From: Deltaproteobacteria bacterium TMED58
GTDB lineage: Bacteria; Desulfobacterota_D; UBA1144
DNA length: 17,604 nt
NCBI GenBank assembly: GCA_002167555.2
Contig: NHDL02000001.1
Span: 109,222-126,825, forward strand
Reading direction: 5' to 3'
Shown here: piece after piece, positions 7,665-14,135 of the stretch
Layout: each line of letters opens with the position of its first letter
How positions within the stretch are numbered: the stretch's first letter is position 1
Position numbers and translations under genes: made by a program
The notes under the pieces: model-generated
What the model was told of the DNA's origin: nothing
Databases searched by the model: none
Seen by the model: only the letters and a program-made list of their open reading frames with translations

Positions 7665-8609
7665 CTAAGAAAATAACTGACTAATAGATTTGTTGTTTCT
7701 AATTCTGTTAATTGCTTCAGCAATTAGAGTAGATACAGTCAAAACTTTAATTTTATTAGACTTTTTTAATTTTTCTTGATTATCTATTGTATCAGTAATT
7801 ATCAGTTCATCAATACAAGAATTTCCGATATTTTCTATCGCATTTCCAGATAGTACTCCGTGTGTACAGAACATAGAAACACTTTTTGCGCCTGATTTAA
7901 CTAGAGCTTCAGCAGATTTTGCTGCTGTCCCACCAGTATCAATTAAATCGTCAATCAATATAACATGTTTATTTTGAACGTCGCCTATAACATTTGTAAT
8001 TTCTGCTACATTGGGAGCTGGCCTTCTTTTGTCTGTCATGGCAAGATCTGCATCATTTAGTTTTTTGGCAAATGCTCTTGCTCTTTCCATACCACCAGCA
8101 TCTGGTGACGCTATTATGAAGTCTTTATTCTTAAATTTTTTCTTTATATAATTAATTGCAATTGGGGAGGAATATAAATGATCCACTGGTATATCAAAAA
8201 AACCTTGAATTTGTCCAGCATGAAGATCCATTGTAACAATTTTTTGTATTCCAGATTTAATTAGCAAATCACAAACAAGTCTTGCTGTAATGGGAGACCT
8301 ATCGGTAACTTTTCTATCTTGCCGTGAATATCCAAAATAAGGAATAACTGCTGTAATTTCGTTAACTGCGGCTCTTTTCAACGCATCAACAATTATAAAA
8401 AGCTCCATAAGATTTTCATTAACTGGGCCAGAGGTAGATTGAATAACATAAGCATTACTTCCTCGAACACTTTCATCGACTTCAACAAAAATTTCACCAT
8501 CACTGAATCTTTTAATATTTAATTTTCCTAGAGAGACTTTTAATTTCTTGGATATAGCTTTACTTAGTCTAATGTTTGAATTCCCAGAGAAAATTTTTAT
8601 TTTATTCAT
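7665..8609 (-). CDS. prs: Ribose-phosphate pyrophosphokinase (PRPP synthetase)
   Basis: The 314-residue enzyme makes PRPP from ribose 5-phosphate and ATP for nucleotide, His, Trp and NAD synthesis. Class I features are all present: FSDGEIFVEVDESVRG (35-50), YFGYSRQDRK (91-100), the PRPP-synthetase signature DLHAGQIQGFFDIPVDHL (128-145), the catalytic-loop MTDKRRPAPN (191-200), and the PRPP-binding loop VILIDDLIDTGGT (216-228). Its neighbour order prs-rplY-pth is widely conserved. No Shine-Dalgarno precedes the ATG at 8609. Instead a -10-like hexamer ends 6 nt before the ATG, so the transcript may be leaderless (see the promoter entry). Confidence 0.97.
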   Translation of the reverse strand: MNKIKIFSGNSNIRLSKAISKKLKVSLGKLNIKRFSDGEIFVEVDESVRGSNAYVIQSTSGPVNENLMELFIIVDALKRAAVNEITAVIPYFGYSRQDRKVTDRSPITARLVCDLLIKSGIQKIVTMDLHAGQIQGFFDIPVDHLYSSPIAINYIKKKFKNKDFIIASPDAGGMERARAFAKKLNDADLAMTDKRRPAPNVAEITNVIGDVQNKHVILIDDLIDTGGTAAKSAEALVKSGAKSVSMFCTHGVLSGNAIENIGNSCIDELIITDTIDNQEKLKKSNKIKVLTVSTLIAEAINRIRNNKSISQLFS

Positions 8610-8615
8610 AGAAAA

Positions 8616-8644
8616 ATTGTAAAATATATGTTCTATAAAGTAAA
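8616..8644 (-). promoter_or_regulatory. Candidate promoter of prs, predicted to give a leaderless mRNA
   Basis: On the minus strand TTTACT (8639-8644, 4 of 6 to TTGACA) is followed by a 17-bp spacer and TACAAT (8616-8621, 5 of 6 to TATAAT). Transcription would begin about 7 nt past the -10, at the A of the prs ATG (8609). This agrees with the lack of any Shine-Dalgarno there. AT-rich DNA yields chance -10 matches, for example TATATT a few bases upstream. Confidence 0.45.
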
Positions 8645-8680
8645 TTAAAAGATGTTTCGATACTTAAACCTTTAAAGTCC

Positions 8681-9253
8681 TTAAGCCTTCTTTATTCTTT
8701 CTAAGTACTTGCCATCTCTGGTATCAACTTTGATTATATCGTCTATATTGATGAAAAGCGGCACTGAAATTTTAGCACCAGTTTCAAGCTCAGCTGGCTT
8801 ATTCCCCCCAGTCACAGTATCGCCTTTTAAACCTGGTTCAGTTACTGAAATTCTGAGCTCAACACTTGTAGGAAGATCAATGCCAATTATTTCACTCTCA
8901 TAATTAAGGAGTTGAACATTAAGCTCTTCTTTCAAAAAGCTAGATTTGTCCCCTACAACATTTTTTGCCACCTCAATTTGCTCAAATGATTCAAGATCCA
9001 TGAATGTATAGGTATCATTATTTGAATATAAAAATTGGGCATTTTTTGTTACAAGATCAGGAAGTTGAAACATATCACCAGATCTGAAACTTTTCTCTTG
9101 AGTAAGACCACTAATAATATTTTTTAATTTTGTTTTAACTATAGGTTTACGAGCTTGCATAACTCTATGCTGAAAATCTATAATCTCCCATATTTCGTTT
9201 TCAAATATTATTTTTTGTCCTTTATGAAATTTTGTAGTGTCTACTGTACCCAT
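8681..9253 (-). CDS. efp: Elongation factor P with non-canonical loop tip
   Basis: The 190-residue protein has the three-domain EF-P layout: a KOW-like domain I (1-65), an OB domain II (about 66-128) with YTFMDLESFEQIEV, and domain III (about 129-190) with the family signature GLKGDTVTGGNKPAELETGA and a KYLERI end. EF-P enters the ribosomal E site to relieve stalling at polyproline. The domain I loop normally carries PGKG or PGRG with a modified Lys34/Arg32 pointing at the peptidyl-transferase centre. Here the gap-free alignment to E. coli gives VMQARKP (31-37), with Ala at position 34, then Arg35 and Lys36. The ATG at 9253 has AAGGA at a good distance, and a promoter with a perfect TATAAT lies upstream. 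Confidence 0.94.
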   Translation of the reverse strand: MGTVDTTKFHKGQKIIFENEIWEIIDFQHRVMQARKPIVKTKLKNIISGLTQEKSFRSGDMFQLPDLVTKNAQFLYSNNDTYTFMDLESFEQIEVAKNVVGDKSSFLKEELNVQLLNYESEIIGIDLPTSVELRISVTEPGLKGDTVTGGNKPAELETGAKISVPLFINIDDIIKVDTRDGKYLERIKKA

Positions 9254-9298
9254 TTATTACGTCCTTGGAATAAATAACAGAAATTACTTAATAATTTA

Positions 9299-9326
9299 AT
9301 TATATTCAAAATCTTAAAATAGTCTA
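9299..9326 (-). promoter_or_regulatory. Candidate promoter of efp
   Basis: In the 104-bp gap upstream of efp, the minus strand reads TAGACT (9321-9326, 4 of 6 to TTGACA), a 16-bp spacer, then a perfect TATAAT (9299-9304). A start near 9292 would give a ~40-nt leader containing the AAGGA Shine-Dalgarno. The rest of the gap is plain AT-rich DNA with no terminator that I can see. Confidence 0.5.
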
Positions 9327-9357
9327 ACTATGAATTACTTTTTGATTTTTTAATATT

Positions 9358-9822
9358 TTACAAAGTTGAAATTTTGCTCTTTAGATTCCTTTGAATAAAA
9401 ATTCTTATTTTCTTTGTTAGAGAGGGGTTCTTTCCATTTGTGCTTAGATTAATTTTAACATCTTTATCTATATTAATATTTGAAGTAAAAGAAAAATCAT
9501 TATCATCTTTGTTTGAGGCATTAGAAACCAATATTTTTTTTTGCTTTGCTAAATATACAATTTTTTTATTAACTTCTATATCATTAGTGCAAGCTAATAT
9601 AAAATCTTGTTCTTTTATATCACTGTTTCTAAACTTCCTCTTTGTTATTTTTATTTTTTTATTTTGTAATTTTAACTTTGATATGGTTGGAGTAATTTGA
9701 GGCGAAATTACTTCTATTTCACCGCCTGCACTTAAAATTTTTTTTATTCTTCTAGTTGCAACGACCCCACCACCTAGGACAAGCCATTTTTTTAGTTTTA
9801 AGTTTAAGTTTAAATTAAGCAT
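9358..9822 (-). CDS. Precorrin-2 dehydrogenase-like protein (siroheme synthase N-terminal domain, CysG-N/Met8/SirC type)
   Basis: The 154-residue protein has the NAD-binding Rossmann domain of siroheme synthases. LVLGGGVVATRRIKKILSAG (14-33) is the dinucleotide loop, VISP (38-41) ends strand 2, FILACTNDIEVNKKI (74-88) is the mid-domain block, and the family's TNGKNP-LTKKIR stretch follows (128-140). Such enzymes oxidise precorrin-2 to sirohydrochlorin, and some also insert iron. The usual NxxD, with the catalytic Asp of CysG, reads NASN (101-104), followed by KDDND; the Asp may be replaced or shifted. The protein is short, without the full dimerisation and methyltransferase parts. It starts 8 nt inside the upstream small gene (ATGCTTAA) and has no Shine-Dalgarno. 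No other tetrapyrrole gene is in the window. Confidence 0.82.
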   Translation of the reverse strand: MLNLNLNLKLKKWLVLGGGVVATRRIKKILSAGGEIEVISPQITPTISKLKLQNKKIKITKRKFRNSDIKEQDFILACTNDIEVNKKIVYLAKQKKILVSNASNKDDNDFSFTSNINIDKDVKINLSTNGKNPSLTKKIRIFIQRNLKSKISTL

Positions 9823-9988
9823 TTATATAATTATAGAATAAAATAAATATTAAGTATAAGATAGGTAGGACAATTCCAACTATGGATATATAGATATATA
9901 CCCTCAATATCTTTTTTGCTTTATATCCAGGGACATTAACAGCTTGTTCTTTAACTTTCTTTAATAACCTTTTTATAGTACTAATCAT
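9815..9988 (-). CDS. 57-residue single-pass membrane protein of unknown function
   Basis: The frame from ATG at 9988 to TAA at 9815-9817 encodes 57 residues. It begins with a basic amphipathic stretch (about 1-30, rich in Lys and Arg, with NVPGYKAKK at 18-26), then has one strongly hydrophobic segment (about 31-52) and the end NYINA. I do not recognise the family. It is likely real because it fills the gap exactly: it starts 8 nt inside the GYD-domain gene (ATGATTAG) and ends 8 nt inside the siroheme-synthase-like gene (ATGCTTAA), the same 8-nt overlap used elsewhere in the window. The charge pattern predicts the N-terminus in the cytoplasm. No Shine-Dalgarno is visible, so translation would be coupled. 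Confidence 0.68.
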   Translation of the reverse strand: MISTIKRLLKKVKEQAVNVPGYKAKKILRVYIYISIVGIVLPILYLIFILFYNYINA

Positions 9989-10277
9989 TTTCTATATTTA
10001 ATTTTTCTATGAAGTTATCAATTTCAATTGCAGGTAATGTAGTAATCTGGAGCGTTCCACGAGAGGTTAATTCTATAGAAAGTTTACTAATTACATCATT
10101 ATTTGGAGCTTCTACAATATTTACAAAGTCAAAAGGACCTAGTGTTGCAAATTGACTTAGAACTTTAATTCCCATAGCCTCAATTTCATCGTCTACTTCT
10201 TTCATTCTAGCAGGCCTTTCTTTTAATGTTCTTCTACCTAATGTTGTTAATGATGATAATAAAATATATTTTTGCAT
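9981..10277 (-). CDS. GYD-domain protein
   Basis: The 98-residue protein matches the GYD family along its whole length: a YILLSSLT start (4-11), ERPARMKEVDDEIEAMGIKVLSQFATLGPFDFVNIVEAP (20-58), and SIELTSRGTLQITTLPAI (67-84). The family name motif GYD reads PFD here, a mild variant. GYD proteins are small, soluble, ferredoxin-like-fold proteins of unknown biochemical role. GGAGG sits just before the ATG at 10277. It leads a three-gene set with the small membrane protein and the siroheme-synthase-like protein, and it is divergent from the rod-complex cluster. I could not find a convincing promoter for it in the 61-bp divergent gap. Confidence 0.85.
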   Translation of the reverse strand: MQKYILLSSLTTLGRRTLKERPARMKEVDDEIEAMGIKVLSQFATLGPFDFVNIVEAPNNDVISKLSIELTSRGTLQITTLPAIEIDNFIEKLNIEND

Positions 10278-10293
10278 ATATCCTCCAATACTA

Positions 10294-10322
10294 ATTACAT
10301 GGTAGAGTTTATCTGATATTAT
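10294..10322 (+). promoter_or_regulatory. Candidate promoter of the rod-complex cluster, extended -10
   Basis: ATTACA (10294-10299, 4 of 6 to TTGACA), a 17-bp spacer and TATTAT (10317-10322, 5 of 6 to TATAAT) lie in the divergent gap. TGA directly precedes the -10, giving an extended -10 element (TGn). Transcription would start near 10329, about 10 nt before the ATG. This leaves no room for a Shine-Dalgarno, and none is seen. Confidence 0.45.
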
Positions 10323-10338
10323 TTTTTAACAAAATACT

Positions 10339-11811
10339 ATGAAAAAATTAAATTACATAATATTAATATTTTCACTATTGATTATACCTCTTTTAGGACA
10401 ATTTGCTGTCAGGGCTGAAACAGCGAATTCCAATAACAAAAATGAGATAAAAAGAAACATTAATGAAATTGATGATATAACTAAAGTTGTTGTTTCTGAA
10501 TTTAGATGGAAGCAAAAAACAAAAGGCATTCCCGGTATTTTTGATTATGTAGAAATAAATAATAAATTAACTGTAGACATTAAAGATGTAAGAATAGAAG
10601 TTTTGGCCTATGACAGCAAAGGCATACTTTATAAATTTCTTATTCCTATTAAGGGCGAAATAAGGGGTAATAGTAAGAAGAGATTTTATTCAATTCTAAC
10701 ACCAATCTTAAATCTTTTTCCTGAAGAGACAATGGTAAATGTTGAATCAGCTAAATTGTCTTATCAGTCAGATAACTTAAAGATAAAGGCAAAGAATGCA
10801 ATAAAAATTAATAATTTTGATTATATTGTTGAGAATATTGCTTCCGAGATTGTTCAGGTTAAAGAGCTAGATTTTATAAATGAAAGTTCAAATTATTTTA
10901 AAGATTTAGTTTTTTCTATTGAGTTTTATGACGAGAAAAATAAGTTAATAAATTCGGTTCCGTTTAAAGTGCGAGGGGTAATTGGTCCAAAAGAAAAGAA
11001 AGTTGCAAAGAATTTTCAGATTCCTGGAATTAATATAAAATATTTTTCAGAAGTGAGGTTGTCAGTATTTAAGGGAGACTTGATTGATGCAAAAGAGTAT
11101 ATATCAGAAGGTGGAGATTCAAAGTTAGTTGATGAGTCTAACCTACGGGACTCTAGAGCATTACCTCGTAAAGATATTAAAATTAATGATTTTAAAATTA
11201 TAAATAAGTCAAAAAATACAATAGGTCTTATAAATATAGATTTAACAAATAGAAGTAGATTTAAATATGAAAATATAGTTTTATCAGTTGGTTTTGAAAA
11301 TAAATCTGGAAATACATTTACTTCCAAAAAAATCAGAATAAAAGATATCCTTTTACCTTATTCAACTAAGAATTTTATAAATGCTGAATTTGGTTTAGTT
11401 GATAATGATTTTGCAAAAATCAATCTAGCTATTTTGTCTGCTGATATGATTGGCATCGTTAAGGAGGTTAAAAAGAGTAAGCCAAATAATATGATTAAAA
11501 ATAAAAGAATCACTAAAGATTTAAAGGCCTTTAAAGGAAACAATGAATTAATAATATTAAATTCAAATCTTGGCACTCTAACTTCAGTCCGAGTATTGAA
11601 TGTTTCAGATAATAAAATATTTAATCCAGTTTTTGAAATTAAACTTTTGGATGAAAATTCAAAAAATCTTAAAACGTTATTAATTAAAGGAGAAGGCCCG
11701 ATTGATTCAAAAAAAGAAAGAACCTATAGATCAATTAAAATTCAAGATTTCAACTCTTACGAATATGTAAATTATACTATTGAATTTATCTCTGGGGAAA
11801 AATTAAAATAG
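10339..11811 (+). CDS. Secreted protein with four ~90-residue beta-rich repeats, unknown function, in front of mreB
   Basis: The 490-residue protein has a Sec signal peptide (basic MKK, hydrophobic 5-20, probable cleavage after VRA at 26) and no lipobox, so it should be periplasmic. By eye the mature part holds four diverged repeats, about 50-145, 157-248, 280-372 and 404-486. Each has an N/S-rich turn, a strand pair of the type YENIVLSVGFEN or FKDLVFSIEFYD, a second pair with I.G.I.P..K or similar, and an I..A.LS-like end. The pattern resembles FxLYD or LEA2-like beta-sandwich domains of secreted proteins, but I cannot assign a family. Low-complexity polar linkers join the repeats. It starts the plus-strand cluster 36 nt before mreB, so a role in cell-wall elongation is a guess from position. 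Confidence 0.8.
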   Translation: MKKLNYIILIFSLLIIPLLGQFAVRAETANSNNKNEIKRNINEIDDITKVVVSEFRWKQKTKGIPGIFDYVEINNKLTVDIKDVRIEVLAYDSKGILYKFLIPIKGEIRGNSKKRFYSILTPILNLFPEETMVNVESAKLSYQSDNLKIKAKNAIKINNFDYIVENIASEIVQVKELDFINESSNYFKDLVFSIEFYDEKNKLINSVPFKVRGVIGPKEKKVAKNFQIPGINIKYFSEVRLSVFKGDLIDAKEYISEGGDSKLVDESNLRDSRALPRKDIKINDFKIINKSKNTIGLINIDLTNRSRFKYENIVLSVGFENKSGNTFTSKKIRIKDILLPYSTKNFINAEFGLVDNDFAKINLAILSADMIGIVKEVKKSKPNNMIKNKRITKDLKAFKGNNELIILNSNLGTLTSVRVLNVSDNKIFNPVFEIKLLDENSKNLKTLLIKGEGPIDSKKERTYRSIKIQDFNSYEYVNYTIEFISGEKLK

Positions 11812-11847
11812 ATTGAAAAAAACTCTATATGAATCATACTAATTTTC

Positions 11848-12903
11848 ATGAAAAAAAATAAATACACAATATGGGACCAACTTGCTAATTATTTTTCGAT
11901 TGACATAGGACTAGATTTAGGAACAGCAAACGTTGTTGTTTATATCAAAGATAAGGGAGTTGTAGCAAACGAACCTTCTGTTGTAGCTGTTCAAATTGAT
12001 AAAATTGGAGAGGTGAATATTTTAGCTGTTGGCGATGAAGCGAAGCAAATGATAGGTAAGACCCCTGGTTCAATTGAGGCAATTAGGCCTTTGAAAGAGG
12101 GTGTTATAGCAGATTTTGAAGTTACACAAAAGATGCTGGAATATTTTATCTCCAAATATCATAAAAATAATTTTTTAGTTAGACCTAGAGTAGTAGTTTC
12201 CGTGCCTATAGGAATTACACCAGTTGAAAAAAGAGCTGTTGTAGAGGCAGCTGAATCAGCTGGTGCACGTGAAGTTTATTTAATAGAGGAGACTATGGCA
12301 GCAGCTTTAGGTGCCAATATGGATTCCGTTCTAAACTCAAGAGGCGGCATGATAATTGACATTGGTGGGGGTACTACAGGAATATCAGTTATTTCACTTG
12401 GTGGACTTGTAATAAGTAGGTCTATAAAAACAGCTGGAGACTCAATGAATCAAGCAATTATTACTTATGTAAAGAATAGTTATGGATTATTAATTGGTGA
12501 GAATATGGCAGAAAATGTCAAAAAAACAATATGTGATGTAACCGATATTCCAAGCGAAAGTCTGAAGATGTCAATAAGAGGTAGAAGCTTGGAGTCTGGC
12601 TTGCCAGAGTCAATACAATTGACAGCTATTGATACGAAAAGAGCACTTGATGAGTCTGTTATAGATATTATCAACACAGTTGTTGAAACACTAGATTCTA
12701 CTCCTCCAGAGCTTTCGGGTGATATCATGGTAGATGGAATAGTTCTTGCCGGAGGCGGCGCTCTATTAGGTGGGTTATCTGAGAGATTAACTAAAGCTAC
12801 AAGACTTAAAGTCACAGTAGCTGAAGACCCATTAATGTGCGTAGTCAGAGGTTGTGGAAAAGCTTTGGAAGAGATAAATACTTTAAGAAAGATTTCACTT
12901 TAA
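11848..12903 (+). CDS. mreB: Rod-shape-determining protein MreB (bacterial actin)
   Basis: The 351-residue protein is a canonical MreB. It polymerises on ATP into membrane-bound filaments that steer lateral wall synthesis. The actin-fold nucleotide site is complete: phosphate-1 GLDLGTAN (21-28), connect/phosphate-2 DIGGGTTGIS (171-180), and the adenosine motif VLAGGGALLGGL (299-310). EETMAAALGA (147-156) and PVGI-like VPIGITPVEKRAV (119-131) are also family hallmarks. The N-terminal residues 1-16, with WDQLANYF, could serve as the membrane-binding helix. No Shine-Dalgarno is visible upstream of the ATG at 11848, which begins 36 nt after the repeat-protein gene. Confidence 0.97.
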   Translation: MKKNKYTIWDQLANYFSIDIGLDLGTANVVVYIKDKGVVANEPSVVAVQIDKIGEVNILAVGDEAKQMIGKTPGSIEAIRPLKEGVIADFEVTQKMLEYFISKYHKNNFLVRPRVVVSVPIGITPVEKRAVVEAAESAGAREVYLIEETMAAALGANMDSVLNSRGGMIIDIGGGTTGISVISLGGLVISRSIKTAGDSMNQAIITYVKNSYGLLIGENMAENVKKTICDVTDIPSESLKMSIRGRSLESGLPESIQLTAIDTKRALDESVIDIINTVVETLDSTPPELSGDIMVDGIVLAGGGALLGGLSERLTKATRLKVTVAEDPLMCVVRGCGKALEEINTLRKISL

Positions 12904-12910
12904 TTATTTG

Positions 12911-13636
12911 ATGTTAACTAAAAGAAATAAAAAAAAAATTTTTCTTATTTTAATTTTATCAACCCTAATAATTGTTTTCTTTTCACTTAACATTAATTTT
13001 TATCTCTCTAATTTTTTAGCAAAAAATTTATCTTATTCTAGCGATTATTATTCAGAAAATTCTAGATTAAAGAAAAAAATTGAAGAGTTAGAATCTAAGG
13101 TTAAGCTTCAGCAATCTTACGTTAATGAGAACATAGAATTAAAGAAAAGATTGGAATATAAAGTATCAAAAAATATTAAATTTCTTCAGGCTGAGCTTGT
13201 TATTACCTCACCATTTACCTTTGCATCTACAGGAATTATAAATAAAGGTATTAAGGATGGAGTAAAAAGTGGTTTTATAGCAATAGCCTCTGGTAAACTG
13301 GTAGGAAAGGTAGCATCGGTTAAAACAGATTATTCTGAGATACTTTTTACTTTTAATCCTAACTTTGCAATCATGGTTTATATAGGAAAGAATAAGATTC
13401 CTGGAATATTAAAAGGCAATGGAGTCACATCTTATATTAAATATGTAACTAATGATCAAAAGATTTTGAAAGGAGATAGGGTTTTAATTTCTTCAAACAG
13501 TCCAGAAAAATATCCACCGATTGAGATAGGAAAAATAGCCTCGGTTAAAAAAGAGGGGGGATTTTTGGATATGAATTTAGATGGATTAATTGAACCAAGA
13601 AATATTAAGTTCCTTACAATAGTATCTAATGATTAA
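12911..13636 (+). CDS. mreC: Rod-shape-determining protein MreC
   Basis: The 241-residue protein has the MreC architecture: a short basic cytoplasmic tail, one membrane segment (about 10-28), a coiled coil (about 45-85, heptad-like with Leu and Lys/Glu), then the periplasmic double beta-barrel, with INKGIKDGVKSGFIAIASG-LVGKV, IPGILKGNG and a late LKGDRVLISS. MreC links PBP2 and RodA to MreB in the elongasome. The frame also reads from a TTG at 12908, but the adjacent ATG at 12911 is the more likely start. Neither has a Shine-Dalgarno. It is on the short side for MreC. It overlaps mreD by 8 nt. Confidence 0.93.
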   Translation: MLTKRNKKKIFLILILSTLIIVFFSLNINFYLSNFLAKNLSYSSDYYSENSRLKKKIEELESKVKLQQSYVNENIELKKRLEYKVSKNIKFLQAELVITSPFTFASTGIINKGIKDGVKSGFIAIASGKLVGKVASVKTDYSEILFTFNPNFAIMVYIGKNKIPGILKGNGVTSYIKYVTNDQKILKGDRVLISSNSPEKYPPIEIGKIASVKKEGGFLDMNLDGLIEPRNIKFLTIVSND

Positions 13637-14135
13637 GAATAATATATTTTTATCTGCTTTAGGATTATTAGCCTTATTAATTTTACCAATTTATCCTAAT
13701 TCCGGAACCCTAGATTTTGGAGGGAATGTTGACGCTTCAATTGTTTATTTATTAATACTCTTTTTAACAGGTATTTCTAGAAGTAAGATTTTCCTAGGTA
13801 TTATAATTTTATTATTTTATTATAGTATGACTGGAACTTACGGATACCTGGAATTATGCATTAAATTTGTGTCTTTTTACTTTTTTATTTTCTTTATACA
13901 AAAGTTTTTTTGGGAGAATCTCCGAAATGATTCTTTACTCATATTAATATTTTTAATCTTATTCTATAGTGTAACCTTTATTGTATATAGCTTGATATTT
14001 AGTATAGGATTGATGGATTATTTAAGCTTTGTATGCTTACCTTTTATCTACAACCTTTTCGTTTCTTTGATTTTATTGATTATAATTAAGTATAACTCAT
14101 GGCCAAAAGTGAAAGATCAAGTCTATCAATTTTAA
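13629..14135 (+). CDS. mreD: Rod-shape-determining protein MreD
   Basis: The 168-residue protein is almost wholly hydrophobic, with about five membrane segments (roughly 7-21, 34-60, 72-93, 104-128 and 136-155), as in MreD. Sequence similarity in this family is low. The call therefore leans on size, topology and position between mreC and mrdA. YPNSGTLDFGGNVDASIVYLL (22-42) resembles the MreD start, where a loop precedes the second helix. It begins 8 nt inside mreC (ATGATTAA) and runs 37 nt into mrdA, both signs of coupled translation. MreD is a membrane partner of MreC in the elongasome. Confidence 0.85.
   Translation: MIKNNIFLSALGLLALLILPIYPNSGTLDFGGNVDASIVYLLILFLTGISRSKIFLGIIILLFYYSMTGTYGYLELCIKFVSFYFFIFFIQKFFWENLRNDSLLILIFLILFYSVTFIVYSLIFSIGLMDYLSFVCLPFIYNLFVSLILLIIIKYNSWPKVKDQVYQF

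Noticed and set aside
7655-7723. A 23-residue longer rplY frame starting inside prs
   Set aside because: A good AGGAG lies 7 nt before the ATG at 7654, and the extension has no L25 similarity and only overlaps prs.
11016-11576. Minus-strand frames inside the four-repeat protein gene
   Set aside because: The plus frame has a signal peptide and repeat structure, while the antisense frames are short, Leu/Ile/Phe-rich and typical of mirrored AT-rich coding DNA.
11813-11836. A possible separate promoter for mreB (TTGAAA followed by CATACT)
   Set aside because: The -10 match is weak (4 of 6) and the region is generic AT-rich DNA only 36 nt long; co-transcription with the upstream gene is simpler.
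12480-12815. A 111-codon minus-strand frame inside mreB
   Set aside because: It is antisense to a fully conserved actin-fold gene, with no family match and no start signal.
12908-12910. TTG as the mreC start
   Set aside because: ATG follows directly, and neither has a Shine-Dalgarno, so the standard codon is preferred.
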